Of a DNA stretch of 64,000 bases, positions 53,931-63,070 are shown piece after piece. Each line of letters begins with the position of its first letter. Position 1 is the first letter of the stretch. The translations under genes and the position numbers were made by a program. Source of the DNA: Mycobacterium sp. 852002-51971_SCH5477799-a. GTDB taxonomy: Bacteria; Actinomycetota; Actinomycetes; Mycobacteriales; Mycobacteriaceae. A model generated the notes under the pieces. That model made no database searches, had not been told where the DNA came from, and was given only the letters and a program-made list of their open reading frames with translations. The DNA is taken from positions 124,001-188,000 of the forward strand of contig NZ_LZIF01000116.1 in NCBI RefSeq assembly GCF_001667145.1. Reading direction: 5' to 3'.

Positions 53931-55472
53931 GTGGATGTTTCGTGGTCATCGGAGGACTCGCCCGGCGACATCAAGCACGCGGTGCTCATCGCCGGGGGCG
54001 GACCGACGGGATTGATGCTGGCGGGGGAATTGGCGTTGGCGGGGGTGGACGCCGCCGTTGTTGAGCGGCGCGCCAGCCAGGATCTGATCGGGGCACGGGC
54101 CGGCGGTCTGCATTCGCGCACCATCGAAGTCCTCGACCAGCGCGGCATCGCCGATCGGTTCCTGTCCCGGGGCGAGGTGGCGCAGGTCGCCGGGTTCGCC
54201 CAGATCCGGCTGGACATCAGTGACTTTCCCACCCGGCATCCGTACGGACTCGCGCTGTGGCAGAACGAATTCGAACGCATCCTCTGCGACTGGGTCGGCG
54301 AGCTCGGTGTGCCGATCTACCGCGGCGAAGAGGTAACGACCTTCGCCCAGGACGGCAACGGCGTCGACGTTGTTCTGTCCGATGGCCGGATGATGCGCGG
54401 GCAGTATCTCGTCGGCTGCGACGGCGGACGCAGCGTCATCCGCAAGACGGCCGGCATCGAATTTCCGGGATGGGACGCGACGACGAGCTATCTGCTTGCC
54501 GAGGTCGAAATGAATCCAGGGCCAGGACAATCCCCGCAATGGGGCATCCGCCACGACGCGCTCGGCGTCCACGCCTTGTCCACCGCCGAGGAGGGCGGGC
54601 CGGTTCGGGTCATGGTCACCGAGGCCCACCTTGGGCCAGCCACCGAACCCACGCTGCGCGACTTGAGAGAGGCGCTCGTCGCTGTATACGGGACCGACTA
54701 TGGGATTCACAGTCCCGCTTGGCTTTCCCGGTTCACCGATGCGGCGCGGCAGGCCGCCGCCTATCGTCGCGGGCGGGTGCTGCTCGCCGGCGACGCCGCA
54801 CACATCCACCACCCGGTGGGCGGGCAGGGCCTCAACACCGGCGTGCAGGACGCGGTGAATCTGGGCTGGAAGCTGGGCCAGGTGGTCAACGGGACGTCGC
54901 CGGACAGCCTCCTGGACAGCTACCACGCCGAACGGCACCCGGTTGCCCAGCGCGTGCTGCGCAACGCGTTGGCGCAGATGGCGCTCCTTCGCCCCGACGA
55001 ACGTACCAAGGCACTGCGCGACACCGTGTCCGACCTACTCGGCATGGGCGAACCGCGCGCATGCTTCGCCGCGATGATGTCCGGCCTGGACATCCACTAC
55101 GACCTGGATGGGGGACACCCGCTGGTCGGCCGCAGGATGCCCGACCTGGACCTGGTCACCGCCGACGGGCCATTGCGCGTGTTCGACCTGCTGCGAGACG
55201 CCCGCCCGCTGCTGCTGAATCTCGGGCACACCGACGGCATCGACATTCAGCCCTGGCAGGAGAGGGTCCGGGTGGTGTCCGCGAAAAGTGTTGCCCCATG
55301 CGTGCTTCCGGTGCTGGGCGCGGTCAGCGAGCCGCCCGCGGTGTTGATCCGTCCGGACGGCCACGTCGCATGGGCCGGCGCCGGAACCGACCCCGCGTTA
55401 CGCGACGCCCTCGCCACCTGGGTCGGGCCGTACGCCCCGGCGCACGGCCAACCCCCGCAACGCAAATGGTGA
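53931..55472 (+). CDS. FAD-dependent aromatic monooxygenase
   Basis: 513 residues from GTG 53931, with only a weak GGGGTGG upstream; the frame is open to 53859. FAD motif AVLIAGGGPTGLMLAGELALAGVDAAVVERR at about 19-47, the DG motif around LVGCDGGRSVIRKTAG, and the second FAD motif GRVLLAGDAAHIHHPVGGQGLNTGVQDA. A C-terminal thioredoxin-like domain (about 410-505) is as in phenol/FAD hydroxylases. Hydroxylates an aromatic or polyketide-like substrate with NAD(P)H and oxygen. Followed by an unknown gene after 65 bases. Confidence 0.94.
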   Translation: MDVSWSSEDSPGDIKHAVLIAGGGPTGLMLAGELALAGVDAAVVERRASQDLIGARAGGLHSRTIEVLDQRGIADRFLSRGEVAQVAGFAQIRLDISDFPTRHPYGLALWQNEFERILCDWVGELGVPIYRGEEVTTFAQDGNGVDVVLSDGRMMRGQYLVGCDGGRSVIRKTAGIEFPGWDATTSYLLAEVEMNPGPGQSPQWGIRHDALGVHALSTAEEGGPVRVMVTEAHLGPATEPTLRDLREALVAVYGTDYGIHSPAWLSRFTDAARQAAAYRRGRVLLAGDAAHIHHPVGGQGLNTGVQDAVNLGWKLGQVVNGTSPDSLLDSYHAERHPVAQRVLRNALAQMALLRPDERTKALRDTVSDLLGMGEPRACFAAMMSGLDIHYDLDGGHPLVGRRMPDLDLVTADGPLRVFDLLRDARPLLLNLGHTDGIDIQPWQERVRVVSAKSVAPCVLPVLGAVSEPPAVLIRPDGHVAWAGAGTDPALRDALATWVGPYAPAHGQPPQRKW

Positions 55473-55537
55473 CTTGTATCGGCCGACGCGGGGTGTAACG
55501 TGCGTGTTCGCTGTTCGAGAGCAGGAAGCAGCTGAAT

Positions 55538-56506
55538 ATGGCAACCGCCCAACCGCCGCCGCCCATGGATTGGGCCGAGGCCGGCCCCTTGCTGAGGCCG
55601 GTGCTGCGTCCGCAAAGCTACGTCAACCACTTGGTCAACACCGGGGCACTGCCCTGGGTCCGTCCCGTGTTCCCCTTCATCAACGAGATGGTCGTGGTCG
55701 ACCTGCCCACGGTGCGGGCCATGGTGACCCCGGCAGAAACGGACGCTTGGGGCATCAGCGGCGATCAGGCCTTCGCGGCGGCCAGGGAGAACCTTTCCGC
55801 GCATCAGCAGACCTTGCAGCCGGGCGAGAAGTTCCTGTTGAAAGACGCCGACGGCGGCACCTATGTCGATTCGATGATCCTCGCGACCGGTTGGTTGGGT
55901 TCGCTTGCCGTGCCGGACGGCCCCCGTCCACTGGTCTTTTTCCCTGGCGACGGCGTGTTGATACTGGGCACCGACGCGCCCGACAACGCGGCGGACCTCT
56001 TCGAGGTCGCCGAGCAGATGTACCTCGACGCCGATCAGCCCATCTCGCCGCAGGGCTACACGGTCGAGGGCAGCGTCATCGCGCCATTTGATCAGGCCGG
56101 CCCGCACCCCCTGCGCGATTTGGCGTTGAGGGCTCGAAGCCTCTTGGCCGCAAAGGAATACAGTCACCAGACCGAGTTCTTGCGGGAGCACTACGAGCGC
56201 GAGTTGTTCCCGCAATACGTCGGCGACGCGCAGCTGATCGAGACGGCGTGGGGCCGACGCACCACGGCGGCGTGGGGCCAGGGCATTTCGTGGGAGTTGC
56301 CGCAAACCGATTACGTGACGTTTCTGGTCGGCGACCCGTCGAAGGTGTCCGACAAGTTCACCGTGCCGTTCCCGACGGTGGTCGACGTGGTGGGCATTCT
56401 TCCCGTCGCGGGAATCAACCCGGTCCGCTACCGGGCCAACGAATGGCCGACGGCCGGGATGCTGGCGACGCTGAAGGCCCACGCCATCGACCTACCGAGC
56501 GAGTGA
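55538..56506 (+). CDS. Hypothetical protein
   Basis: 322 residues from ATG 55538 with a weak purine-rich leader (GCAGGAAG). No signal or membrane segment. It is a mixed alpha/beta protein with VVDLPTVRAMVTPAETDAWGIS, KFLLKDADGGTYVDSMILATGWL, FFPGDGVLILGTDAPDNAADLF and DYVTFLVGDPSKVSDKFTVPFPTVVDVVG. I do not recognise the family with certainty. It may be cotranscribed with the monooxygenase. Confidence 0.8.
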   Translation: MATAQPPPPMDWAEAGPLLRPVLRPQSYVNHLVNTGALPWVRPVFPFINEMVVVDLPTVRAMVTPAETDAWGISGDQAFAAARENLSAHQQTLQPGEKFLLKDADGGTYVDSMILATGWLGSLAVPDGPRPLVFFPGDGVLILGTDAPDNAADLFEVAEQMYLDADQPISPQGYTVEGSVIAPFDQAGPHPLRDLALRARSLLAAKEYSHQTEFLREHYERELFPQYVGDAQLIETAWGRRTTAAWGQGISWELPQTDYVTFLVGDPSKVSDKFTVPFPTVVDVVGILPVAGINPVRYRANEWPTAGMLATLKAHAIDLPSE

Positions 56507-56536
56507 GGATGTTCACGTGAGCTAGCCCGCGACCCG

Positions 56537-56707
56537 TTAGTCCGGCGGCTCGCTGGTGGTGCCTCGGGCAGCCGCTTGTTCCCGGTCGCTGCGGTTGCCG
56601 GGAACGCCTTCGGCTTCGCTTTCCTCGGTAACCTTCTCCTCGAGCTCGTCGACGATGTTTTCCAGCTCTTGAGCGCGGCTCAGCGGGTCTTTGTCGGGTT
56701 TGGTCAT
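56537..56707 (-). CDS. Small acidic hypothetical protein
   Basis: 56 residues from ATG 56707 after GGAAAG; the frame continues to 56719 in a less likely start. Highly charged, mostly acidic (DPLSRAQELENIVDELEEKVTEESEAEG), predicted helical and soluble. Possibly SigF-dependent (see 56767). Function unknown; it may be a small stress protein. Confidence 0.65.
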   Translation of the reverse strand: MTKPDKDPLSRAQELENIVDELEEKVTEESEAEGVPGNRSDREQAAARGTTSEPPD

Positions 56708-56766
56708 GTCGCTTTCCATTGGCCGGGGTGGGGGTGGGCTCCGGCGCCGGGAGCCCCCGCTATTCC

Positions 56767-56791
56767 ATACCCGATCGCGCGTTCGCTAACC
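56767..56791 (-). promoter_or_regulatory. Possible SigF-like promoter of the small acidic protein gene
   Basis: On the minus strand GGTTA (56791-56787), a 14-base spacer and GGGTAT (56772-56767), about 60 bases before the ATG at 56707. The -10 is good, but the spacer and the -35 end are off consensus. Confidence 0.3.
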
Positions 56792-56852
56792 AGTTCGGGG
56801 AGCCGTCAGAACATACGAGACACAGCGCCGCCGTGGTGGAATCATCGCAAGA

Positions 56853-58352
56853 GTGGCTACCGAGAAACCTCAGACCATCGCTTATCCCGCTCCCGACGCC
56901 CGCAAGCGCCGCCACCAGCCCGATCGGCTCGACCCGCACGTCATCGTCCTTTTCGGCGCGACGGGCGATCTGGCGAAGCGAAAGCTGATTCCCGGCCTGG
57001 CCTACTTGAATCAGTCCGAGTTGGCGCCCGACATCCAAATCATCGCGACATCCCTCGAAGACATCAGCAGTGACGAATTCCGCGAGGTCGCAAAGAACGC
57101 GATCGACGAGTTCGGCACGCACAAGCTCACGTCCGAGCAGTGGGCCAGCTTCGCAAAGATCATCTGTTACGTGCCGCAGGGCGCGGGACCGGAAGCCCTC
57201 GCCGAGGCGGTCGCCGAAGCCGAAGACAATCTAGGCAGCGACGTGCGGCGGCTGCATTACTTGTCGGTCCCCCCTAAAGCGGCGCGCGACGTGATCACCA
57301 TGCTGCGCGACGCGAAGCTCGTCGAGCGCTCCCGGGTGGTGATGGAGAAGCCCTTCGGCACCGACCTGGCCAGCGCGGTGGCGCTGAACGACTTCGTCCA
57401 CGAAACCTTCGAAGAATCCCAGATTTTCCGTATCGACCACTTCTTGGGGAAGGAAGCCGCGCAGAACATCCTGGCGTTCCGCTTCGCCAACGGCCTGTTC
57501 GAGCCGATCTGGAACCGCAACTTCATCGACCATATTCAGATCGACATCCCCGAGGCCCTGGGTCTGGATCAGCGGGCGAACTTTTACGAAGAGACCGGCG
57601 CCTACAAGGACATGGTGGTGACCCACCTGTTCCAGGTGATGGCGTTCACGGTGATGGAGCCGCCGACGGCGCTCGAACCGTTCGCCATCAGCGAGGAAAA
57701 GAACAAGGTGTTTCGGTCGATGTTGCCGGTCAAGCCCTCCAACGTGGTGCGCGGCCAGTACAGCGGTTACCGCGACGAGGAGGGCGTCGCGAAAGATTCC
57801 GACACCGAGACGTTCATCGCGCTCAAGGTGGGAATCGACAATTGGCGATGGGCCGGAGTGCCCATCTACTTGCGCACCGGCAAGAAGATGGCAGAGGGCA
57901 TTCGCGTCGTCTCGATCGCGTTCAAAGAGGCCCCACGAACGATGTTCCCGCCCGGATCCGGGGTGGGCACGCAAGGCCCCGATCACCTCACGTTCGACCT
58001 TGCCGACAACTCGAAGGTTTCGCTGTCCTTCTATGGCAAACGGCCCGGGCCGGGCATGAAGCTGGACAAACTGTCCATGCAGTTTTCTTCACAGGAGATC
58101 GAGACGGTCGTGGATGTGTTGGAGGCCTACGAACGATTGATTCTCGATGCGATGCGGGGCGACCACACGCTGTTCAACACCGCGGAAGGCATCGAATCAT
58201 TGTGGGAGCGTTCGGAAGACCTGCTCACCGATCCGCCGCCGGCCAAGCTGTATCAGCCGGGCACGTGGGGTCCGAACGCCATTCACCAATTGATCGCACC
58301 CAACGCGTGGCGGCTGCCGTTCGAGCGCGAGTGGCGCGAGGCCAAGTCCTAG
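56853..58352 (+). CDS. zwf: Glucose-6-phosphate dehydrogenase
   Basis: 499 residues from GTG 56853. NADP site VIVLFGATGDLAKRKLIPGL at about 30-49, the catalytic RIDHFLGKE at 193-201 (His196, Lys201), and the substrate-side region EEGVAKDSDTETFIALKVGIDN. Converts glucose 6-phosphate to 6-phosphogluconolactone, giving NADPH for the pentose phosphate pathway. The C-terminus WREAKS lies near the convergent methyltransferase gene. No opcA, tal or pgl neighbour, unlike the usual zwf2 operon. Confidence 0.96.
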   Translation: MATEKPQTIAYPAPDARKRRHQPDRLDPHVIVLFGATGDLAKRKLIPGLAYLNQSELAPDIQIIATSLEDISSDEFREVAKNAIDEFGTHKLTSEQWASFAKIICYVPQGAGPEALAEAVAEAEDNLGSDVRRLHYLSVPPKAARDVITMLRDAKLVERSRVVMEKPFGTDLASAVALNDFVHETFEESQIFRIDHFLGKEAAQNILAFRFANGLFEPIWNRNFIDHIQIDIPEALGLDQRANFYEETGAYKDMVVTHLFQVMAFTVMEPPTALEPFAISEEKNKVFRSMLPVKPSNVVRGQYSGYRDEEGVAKDSDTETFIALKVGIDNWRWAGVPIYLRTGKKMAEGIRVVSIAFKEAPRTMFPPGSGVGTQGPDHLTFDLADNSKVSLSFYGKRPGPGMKLDKLSMQFSSQEIETVVDVLEAYERLILDAMRGDHTLFNTAEGIESLWERSEDLLTDPPPAKLYQPGTWGPNAIHQLIAPNAWRLPFEREWREAKS

Positions 58353-58377
58353 CGAAGCAGCTCAACGACCTGCGGCC

Positions 58378-59301
58378 TCAGGCCAATTCGGCTCTGAGGT
58401 AACTGATCGCGTGGCGAAATTGCTTCAGGATTTCGTTGTCGGGTAACACGAATCCGTAGTCGGCGTACACCTGTTCGGTGGAGTGGCGGGTGACGTTCCA
58501 GCCGGTGGCGGCCAGGTGCTCAGCGGCGGGGCGGCGCTCCCCGAGCCAGACCAGCTCGGCGACGTCGATGTCCAGTCCGTGCTGCCGCCAAGCTCTGCGC
58601 ATCGCCCGGGCCCGTTCGTCGGTGAAGACGCTCATGTCGGTGATGTTCTCGGTAGCCAGCCGGCTGCCCGGGGCGCTGAGCGCGGTGATGTTGTCCAACA
58701 ACCGGTCCTGGGCTTCGGGCGGTAAATAGGGCAGCAAGCCTTCGGCGATCCAGGCGGTAGGGGCGTTGGCGTCAAAGCGACTGTCGCGCAGAGCGGTTGG
58801 CCAATCGTTTCGAAGATCGATAGCGACGGTCCGGCGCTCGGCGGTCGGTTCGGCACCGATCTGGGCAAGTGTGTCGCTCTTGAAGGCGATGACCTCTGGC
58901 TGGTCGACCTCGAAGACCACGGTGCCCGAAGGCCAGGGCAACCGATAGGCTCGCGCGTCCAGCCCGGCGGCCAAGATGACGGCCTGGCGGATTCCGGCGG
59001 CGGTGGCAGCGCCGAAGAAATCATCGAAGAATCTGGTCCGCACCGTCATCTGCTCGCGTCGCTGCTGCAGCGTCATCGGCATGTCGTCGGTGTCCAGCGG
59101 GATCTGGCCATCCAGCATGCGGGTGAAGAACGGATGCCCGACCGCGCGCACCAACGGCTCGGCGAACCGGTCGTCAAGCAGTGGGTCCGGCTCTCGGGAC
59201 GCCAGCGCCCGCGAGGCAGCCACCATCGTCGCGGTCGCGCCCACGCTGGAGGCCAGGTCCCAGCTGTCGCCCTCGCTGCGCGCCGAGCCAAATGATGACA
59301 T
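58378..59301 (-). CDS. SAM-dependent methyltransferase (LCMT-like, mycobacterial family)
   Basis: 307 residues from ATG 59301, set by a strong GAAAGGGG site; the frame is open to 59340. Family start SSVGATATMVAASRALASREPDPLLDDRFAEPLVRAVG, SAM loop AVILAAGLDARAYRLPWPSGTVVFEVDQPEVI, and WIAEGLLPYLPPEAQDRLLDNI. Same superfamily as the gene at 21.3 kb. Acceptor unknown; several paralogs occur in mycobacteria. Confidence 0.94.
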   Translation of the reverse strand: MSSFGSARSEGDSWDLASSVGATATMVAASRALASREPDPLLDDRFAEPLVRAVGHPFFTRMLDGQIPLDTDDMPMTLQQRREQMTVRTRFFDDFFGAATAAGIRQAVILAAGLDARAYRLPWPSGTVVFEVDQPEVIAFKSDTLAQIGAEPTAERRTVAIDLRNDWPTALRDSRFDANAPTAWIAEGLLPYLPPEAQDRLLDNITALSAPGSRLATENITDMSVFTDERARAMRRAWRQHGLDIDVAELVWLGERRPAAEHLAATGWNVTRHSTEQVYADYGFVLPDNEILKQFRHAISYLRAELA

Positions 59302-59403
59302 TCGCTTCCCCTTTCGCAATTCACCCGCCGCGTCGGTCAATTCCCCTTGGCACCGTTTACCACCGGCGACTACACCACCCGTACCGAAGGGTACTTTCTG
59401 GCT

Positions 59404-60300
59404 ATGCCACCCGCACCAACGACACCGACCCTGCGCCCGCGCCGATCCGCCTTGTACCTACCCGGCAACAAGACCCGCGCGCTGGAGAAGGGCAAATCGC
59501 TGCCGGCGGACGTGCTGATATTCGACCTCGAGGATGCGGTGGGGCCCGACGCGAAGGCCGACTCCCGGACGACCGTGTGCGAGGCGATCTCGTCGGAGAG
59601 TTACCGGCCCCGCGAGGTCGTGGTGCGTATCAACGGCTTGGACACCGATTGGCATGACGACGACCTGGCCGCCGTGGCCGCATCGACGGCCGACGGCGTG
59701 CTGGTGCCGAAAGTCGAGACGGGTCAACAGGTTCAAGCGCTGGCTGACGTCCTCGACGCGCTGGGGGCGCCGAAGTCGTTGCAGCTGTGGGTGATGATGG
59801 AAACACCTCGGGCCTTTCTGCGGGCTGAGGAGGTCGCGTCGGCCAGCGATCGCTTGGCCGGATTGGTGGTGGGCACCAACGACCTGGTCAACGAACTGCA
59901 CGGTCTGCACGTCCAGGGGCGCGCACCCGCCGTGCCCGCCCTCGGCCTGGCCTTGCTGGGAGCGAGGGCGGCCGGAAAGGTCATCCTGGACGGGGTGTTC
60001 AACGACATCACCGACGACGCCGCATTCCGGGCCGAGGCCCAGCAGGGGCGCGAGATGGGATTCGACGGCAAGACCCTCATTCACCCGTCGCAGATCGCCC
60101 CGGCCAATGAGCTGTTCGGTCCGTCACGCAAGGAAGTGGACGACGCCCGCAAGATCGTCTCGGCTTACGAGCAGGCGCAGGCCGCCGGAACCAGCGTGAT
60201 CACGATCGATGGCCGCATGATCGAGAGCCTGCACGTTCGCGATGCCCAGCGAATCCTCACCCTGTCGGATCTGATCTCCGAGATGGAATCCGCCTCCTAG
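59404..60300 (+). CDS. CitE-like (HpcH/HpaI) lyase
   Basis: 298 residues from ATG 59404. TIM-barrel family: RRSALYLPGNKTRALEKGKSLPADVLIFDLEDAVGPDAK, with the metal-binding Glu-Asp pair in FDLEDAV; RVNGLDT-type strand RINGLDTDWHDDDL; LQLWVMMETPRAFL with another acidic ligand; and KTLIHPSQIAPAN. Relatives cleave citramalyl-CoA or malyl-CoA (CLYBL/Mcl type). No citrate lyase alpha/gamma genes adjoin, so it is a stand-alone lyase. Divergent from the methyltransferase. Confidence 0.92.
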   Translation: MPPAPTTPTLRPRRSALYLPGNKTRALEKGKSLPADVLIFDLEDAVGPDAKADSRTTVCEAISSESYRPREVVVRINGLDTDWHDDDLAAVAASTADGVLVPKVETGQQVQALADVLDALGAPKSLQLWVMMETPRAFLRAEEVASASDRLAGLVVGTNDLVNELHGLHVQGRAPAVPALGLALLGARAAGKVILDGVFNDITDDAAFRAEAQQGREMGFDGKTLIHPSQIAPANELFGPSRKEVDDARKIVSAYEQAQAAGTSVITIDGRMIESLHVRDAQRILTLSDLISEMESAS

Positions 60301-60417
60301 GCGCCGTGCACATGTCGGGTACGTCACTGCGGGTGCGTGACGGCAGCCGCAGCGGGCGTTCGGTGCCGGTCACACGGTAGGTTGAACGCGTTCGGAGACG
60401 ACTCGAAAGGAGCTGAC

Positions 60418-61650
60418 GTGGGCCAGACCCTGGCCATGGCCGAGGCCGACCGCGCGTGGATGATCGACACGCTGCTCGCGCTACTGCAGACCCCGAGCCC
60501 GGCGGGACGTACGGACGCGGTGATGCAGGTGATCGGCGACATCTTCGACGACTTCGGCGTGCCGTTCACGCTGACCCGGCGCGGCGCACTGACCGCCGAG
60601 CTGCCGGGCGAGTCCCCGACGATCGACCGGGCACTGGTCGTACACTCCGACACCATCGGCTGCATGGTCCGCGAACTCAAGGACAACGGCCGACTCGAAC
60701 TGGTGCCGGTCGGCACCTTTTCGGCGCGGTTCGCCGCCGGCGCCCGAGTGCGCATCTTCATCGACGACCCCGATGAGTTCATCACCGGCACCGTCTTGCC
60801 GCTCAAGGCCAGCGGACACGCGTTCGGTGAGGGGATCGACACGCAACCCACAAACTGGGAGCACGTCGAGGTTCGCATCGACCGCAAGGTGTCCACGCGC
60901 GAAGACCTGGTGCGGCTCGGCCTGCAAATCGGTGACTTCGTAGCGCTGATCACCAGCCCCGAGCTCACCGCCGACGGTTTCATCGTCTCCCGCCACCTGG
61001 ACGGGAAGGCGGGCGTCGCGATCGCGCTCGCTCTGGCCAAGAACTTCTCCGAGAACAAAGTGGTGTTGCCGCACCGCACCACGATCATGGTCACCATCAC
61101 CGAAGAGGTCGGCCACGGGGCCAGCCACGGCCTGCCCGCGGACGTCGCGGAGCTGGTCTCGGTGGACAACGCGGTGTGCGCGCCCGGCCAGCATTCCCTC
61201 GAGGACGGCGTGACCATCCCGATGGCCGACATGCACGGGCCGTTCGACTATCACCTGACCCGGAAGCTTTGCCGGCTCGCCCACGAGCGGGGAATTCCGT
61301 TCGCGCGTGACATTTTTCGCTACTACCGGTCCGACGCAGCGGCGGCTATAGAGGCCGGTGCCAACACCCGCGCCGCGCTGGTCGGCTTCGGACTCGACGG
61401 CAGCCACGGCTGGGAGCGTACCCACATCGATTCGCTGGAAGCGGCCTATCATCTGCTGCACGTCTGGCTGCAGACCCCATTGACGTTCGCCAAGTGGGAC
61501 GCCAAGCCGACCGGCAGCCTGCGCGACTTCCCCTCGTCAGAGCAGCCCGCGCCAAGCGAGCGGTGGGTGCCGCTGTCCCGCGGCGATTTCGAGAGCCCCG
61601 GCGAGGCGTCGCCCGGGACGCACTGGCCGCCGGAGGGACCCCAGGCCTGA
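60418..61650 (+). CDS. M42-family peptidase of the NAGGN osmoprotectant type
   Basis: 410 residues from GTG 60418, set by the AAAGGAGCTGAC site. Dimetal peptidase motifs: ALVVHSDTIGC (first His/Asp), SRHLDGKAGVA (bridging Asp), TITEEVGHG (catalytic Glu-Glu), SVDNAV and a late His in LDGSHGWERTH. From memory this matches the M42 hydrolase found with N-acetylglutaminylglutamine amide synthesis (TIGR03106 type), although no NAGGN synthase or asparagine synthase-like gene lies in this window. Followed by a decayed aldehyde dehydrogenase. Confidence 0.85.
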   Translation: MGQTLAMAEADRAWMIDTLLALLQTPSPAGRTDAVMQVIGDIFDDFGVPFTLTRRGALTAELPGESPTIDRALVVHSDTIGCMVRELKDNGRLELVPVGTFSARFAAGARVRIFIDDPDEFITGTVLPLKASGHAFGEGIDTQPTNWEHVEVRIDRKVSTREDLVRLGLQIGDFVALITSPELTADGFIVSRHLDGKAGVAIALALAKNFSENKVVLPHRTTIMVTITEEVGHGASHGLPADVAELVSVDNAVCAPGQHSLEDGVTIPMADMHGPFDYHLTRKLCRLAHERGIPFARDIFRYYRSDAAAAIEAGANTRAALVGFGLDGSHGWERTHIDSLEAAYHLLHVWLQTPLTFAKWDAKPTGSLRDFPSSEQPAPSERWVPLSRGDFESPGEASPGTHWPPEGPQA

Positions 61651-61655
61651 GGCCG

Positions 61656-61886
61656 TTACATCTGTGCCCAGACGATCTTCGTCTGTAGGTACGTCTCGAT
61701 GCCGGCTTTGCCGGACTCGTGGCCCCATCCCGACTGCTTGTAGCCGCCGAACGCCATCGAATGGTCGTAGGGGAAGGCGCAGTTGAGCCCGACGGTTCCG
61801 GCCTTGAGCCGCTTGGCCAGCCGATGGGAGCGGCCAAGGTCCTTGGTCCATACGGTCGCGGCCAGCCCGTAGGTGCTGTTGTTGGC
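61656..61886 (-). pseudogene. Aldehyde dehydrogenase C-terminal remnant
   Basis: The minus strand from 61886 to the stop at 61656 encodes 76 residues of an aldehyde dehydrogenase C-terminus: ANNSTYGLAATVWTKDLG, RLKAGTVGLNC, AFGGYKQSGWGHESGK and YLQTKIVWAQM. A TAG in frame lies just upstream (61895-61893) and no further homology is seen. Compared with the intact enzyme at 18658-20112, which ends in a very similar stretch, about 400 N-terminal residues, including both catalytic residues, are missing. It is a 3' remnant of a deleted gene. Confidence 0.85.
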
Positions 61887-61964
61887 AGGCTCCTAAGTGA
61901 ATGCGGCAGAACCCCGTGGTGTCTACGAACATCCGCTGTGCGAGACATGAGCAGTCGTGGTGCG

Positions 61965-62648
61965 TCACCAGAGCGCGCTGTGGTTGACCAATGCATCGGC
62001 GATGAGCCCGGTGCCAAAAACCAGAAACAACAGTCGCACCGACATCGGGCCATAGCGGGTGAGGGCACGCACGATCGCGCGCTGAATCCGCTTGGCTCGC
62101 ATGGTGTTTCTCATCGACAGGCTAAGGATCAGCAGGGGCGGCGAGAGAGCGATCGTCCAATAGGCGATGACGACCAGTGGCCACAGCGACGGTCTGGGGT
62201 GCAGCGCGGCGATCATCGCCAACCCGGTGAGGTAGGGCACGGCGGTCGGGGCTTGACCACTGCCCACCGCCAACCCCAGGAATCCCAGCAGCCACGGTCG
62301 TTGCCGCATCGCCGCCAGCGCCCACCCTGGTGCCGATGATTGGGCGGTCAGCGGGAAGTAGGCCAAACCGATCAGCACGATGCCCAGCAGCAGTTCGCCC
62401 CGGAAGCGAATCGCCGGTGTCAGGTGAAAGTCGAGCACCTCTGTGATGAAGCCGATGCCTAGCACGGTGCACACGCCGAACGTTGTCGTCACCGCGAACA
62501 CGCCCGCGATGTAGCTCAGGGCACCGGGCATTGGTGACCGACGCCCCAGCCGGCTGTCGAAGATGACGGCCGAGACCACTCCCAGGTTGAGCACATTCAG
62601 CGAGTCGAGCAGTGCCAGACCGGCAAGCGCCAGTGCAAGAGCCGCCAC
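61965..62648 (-). CDS. GAP-family (SfLAP-type) membrane protein
   Basis: 227 residues from GTG 62648. Six membrane segments: ALALALAGLALLDSLNVLNLGVVSAVIF, ALSYIAGVFAVTTTFGVCTVLGIGFI, GELLLGIVLIGLAYFPLTAQ, LLGFLGLAVGSGQAPTAVPYLTGLAMIAAL, LVVIAYWTIALSPPLLILSLSM and VRLLFLVFGTGLIADALV. Members of this family (GAP, Sap) help move glycopeptidolipids or sulfolipids across the mycobacterial membrane. No such lipid genes adjoin here, so the substrate is open. The neighbouring aldehyde dehydrogenase is decayed. Confidence 0.85.
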   Translation of the reverse strand: MAALALALAGLALLDSLNVLNLGVVSAVIFDSRLGRRSPMPGALSYIAGVFAVTTTFGVCTVLGIGFITEVLDFHLTPAIRFRGELLLGIVLIGLAYFPLTAQSSAPGWALAAMRQRPWLLGFLGLAVGSGQAPTAVPYLTGLAMIAALHPRPSLWPLVVIAYWTIALSPPLLILSLSMRNTMRAKRIQRAIVRALTRYGPMSVRLLFLVFGTGLIADALVNHSALW

Positions 62649-63070
62649 GCGTCTATACCGGGCCTAGTGTGCGGATTCCCCGGCTGGCCACAGCGGGCTG
62701 CACGCTGACCACGGGATCAAAGCGGCGATCATGCTGCGAACAATACGAGTTCGAGTGCGAGCTGGTCGGCTCGGGCTGCCAGTTTCCACGGTCGTCGTGC
62801 TCTGACCTCCGTTGGCGCGGGGGCGACGGTGGTAGCGCAAGTCATGAGCGGCATTATCGAGTCGTCGGCGGCGCGCGGGCTTCGATGCCGCGGTTGACGC
62901 AGTCAAGCGGTGACATCACATCAGGGAGGGGGCGCGGGCGCCAACGATGACCGAACTCGCCATGCGGGGTCTACGCGAATACCGCGAAGGCGACCAAATA
63001 GCCTGGCGTGCAAACAAATGAGCGTTGAATGAGCGAACGCAGCCCGTCGCGCCGACCTCAGGAGAACTGA
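62649..63070. other. Intergenic region before the SDR gene
   Basis: 422 bases with no credible gene. One 24-codon frame at 62947-63021 (MTELAMRGLREYREGDQIAW) is short and unconvincing, possibly the start of a lost gene. No hairpin or promoter was recognised. Confidence 0.45.

Noticed and set aside
62947..63021. 24-codon frame as a gene
   Set aside because: Too short and without a ribosome site or a match; left as part of the intergenic region.
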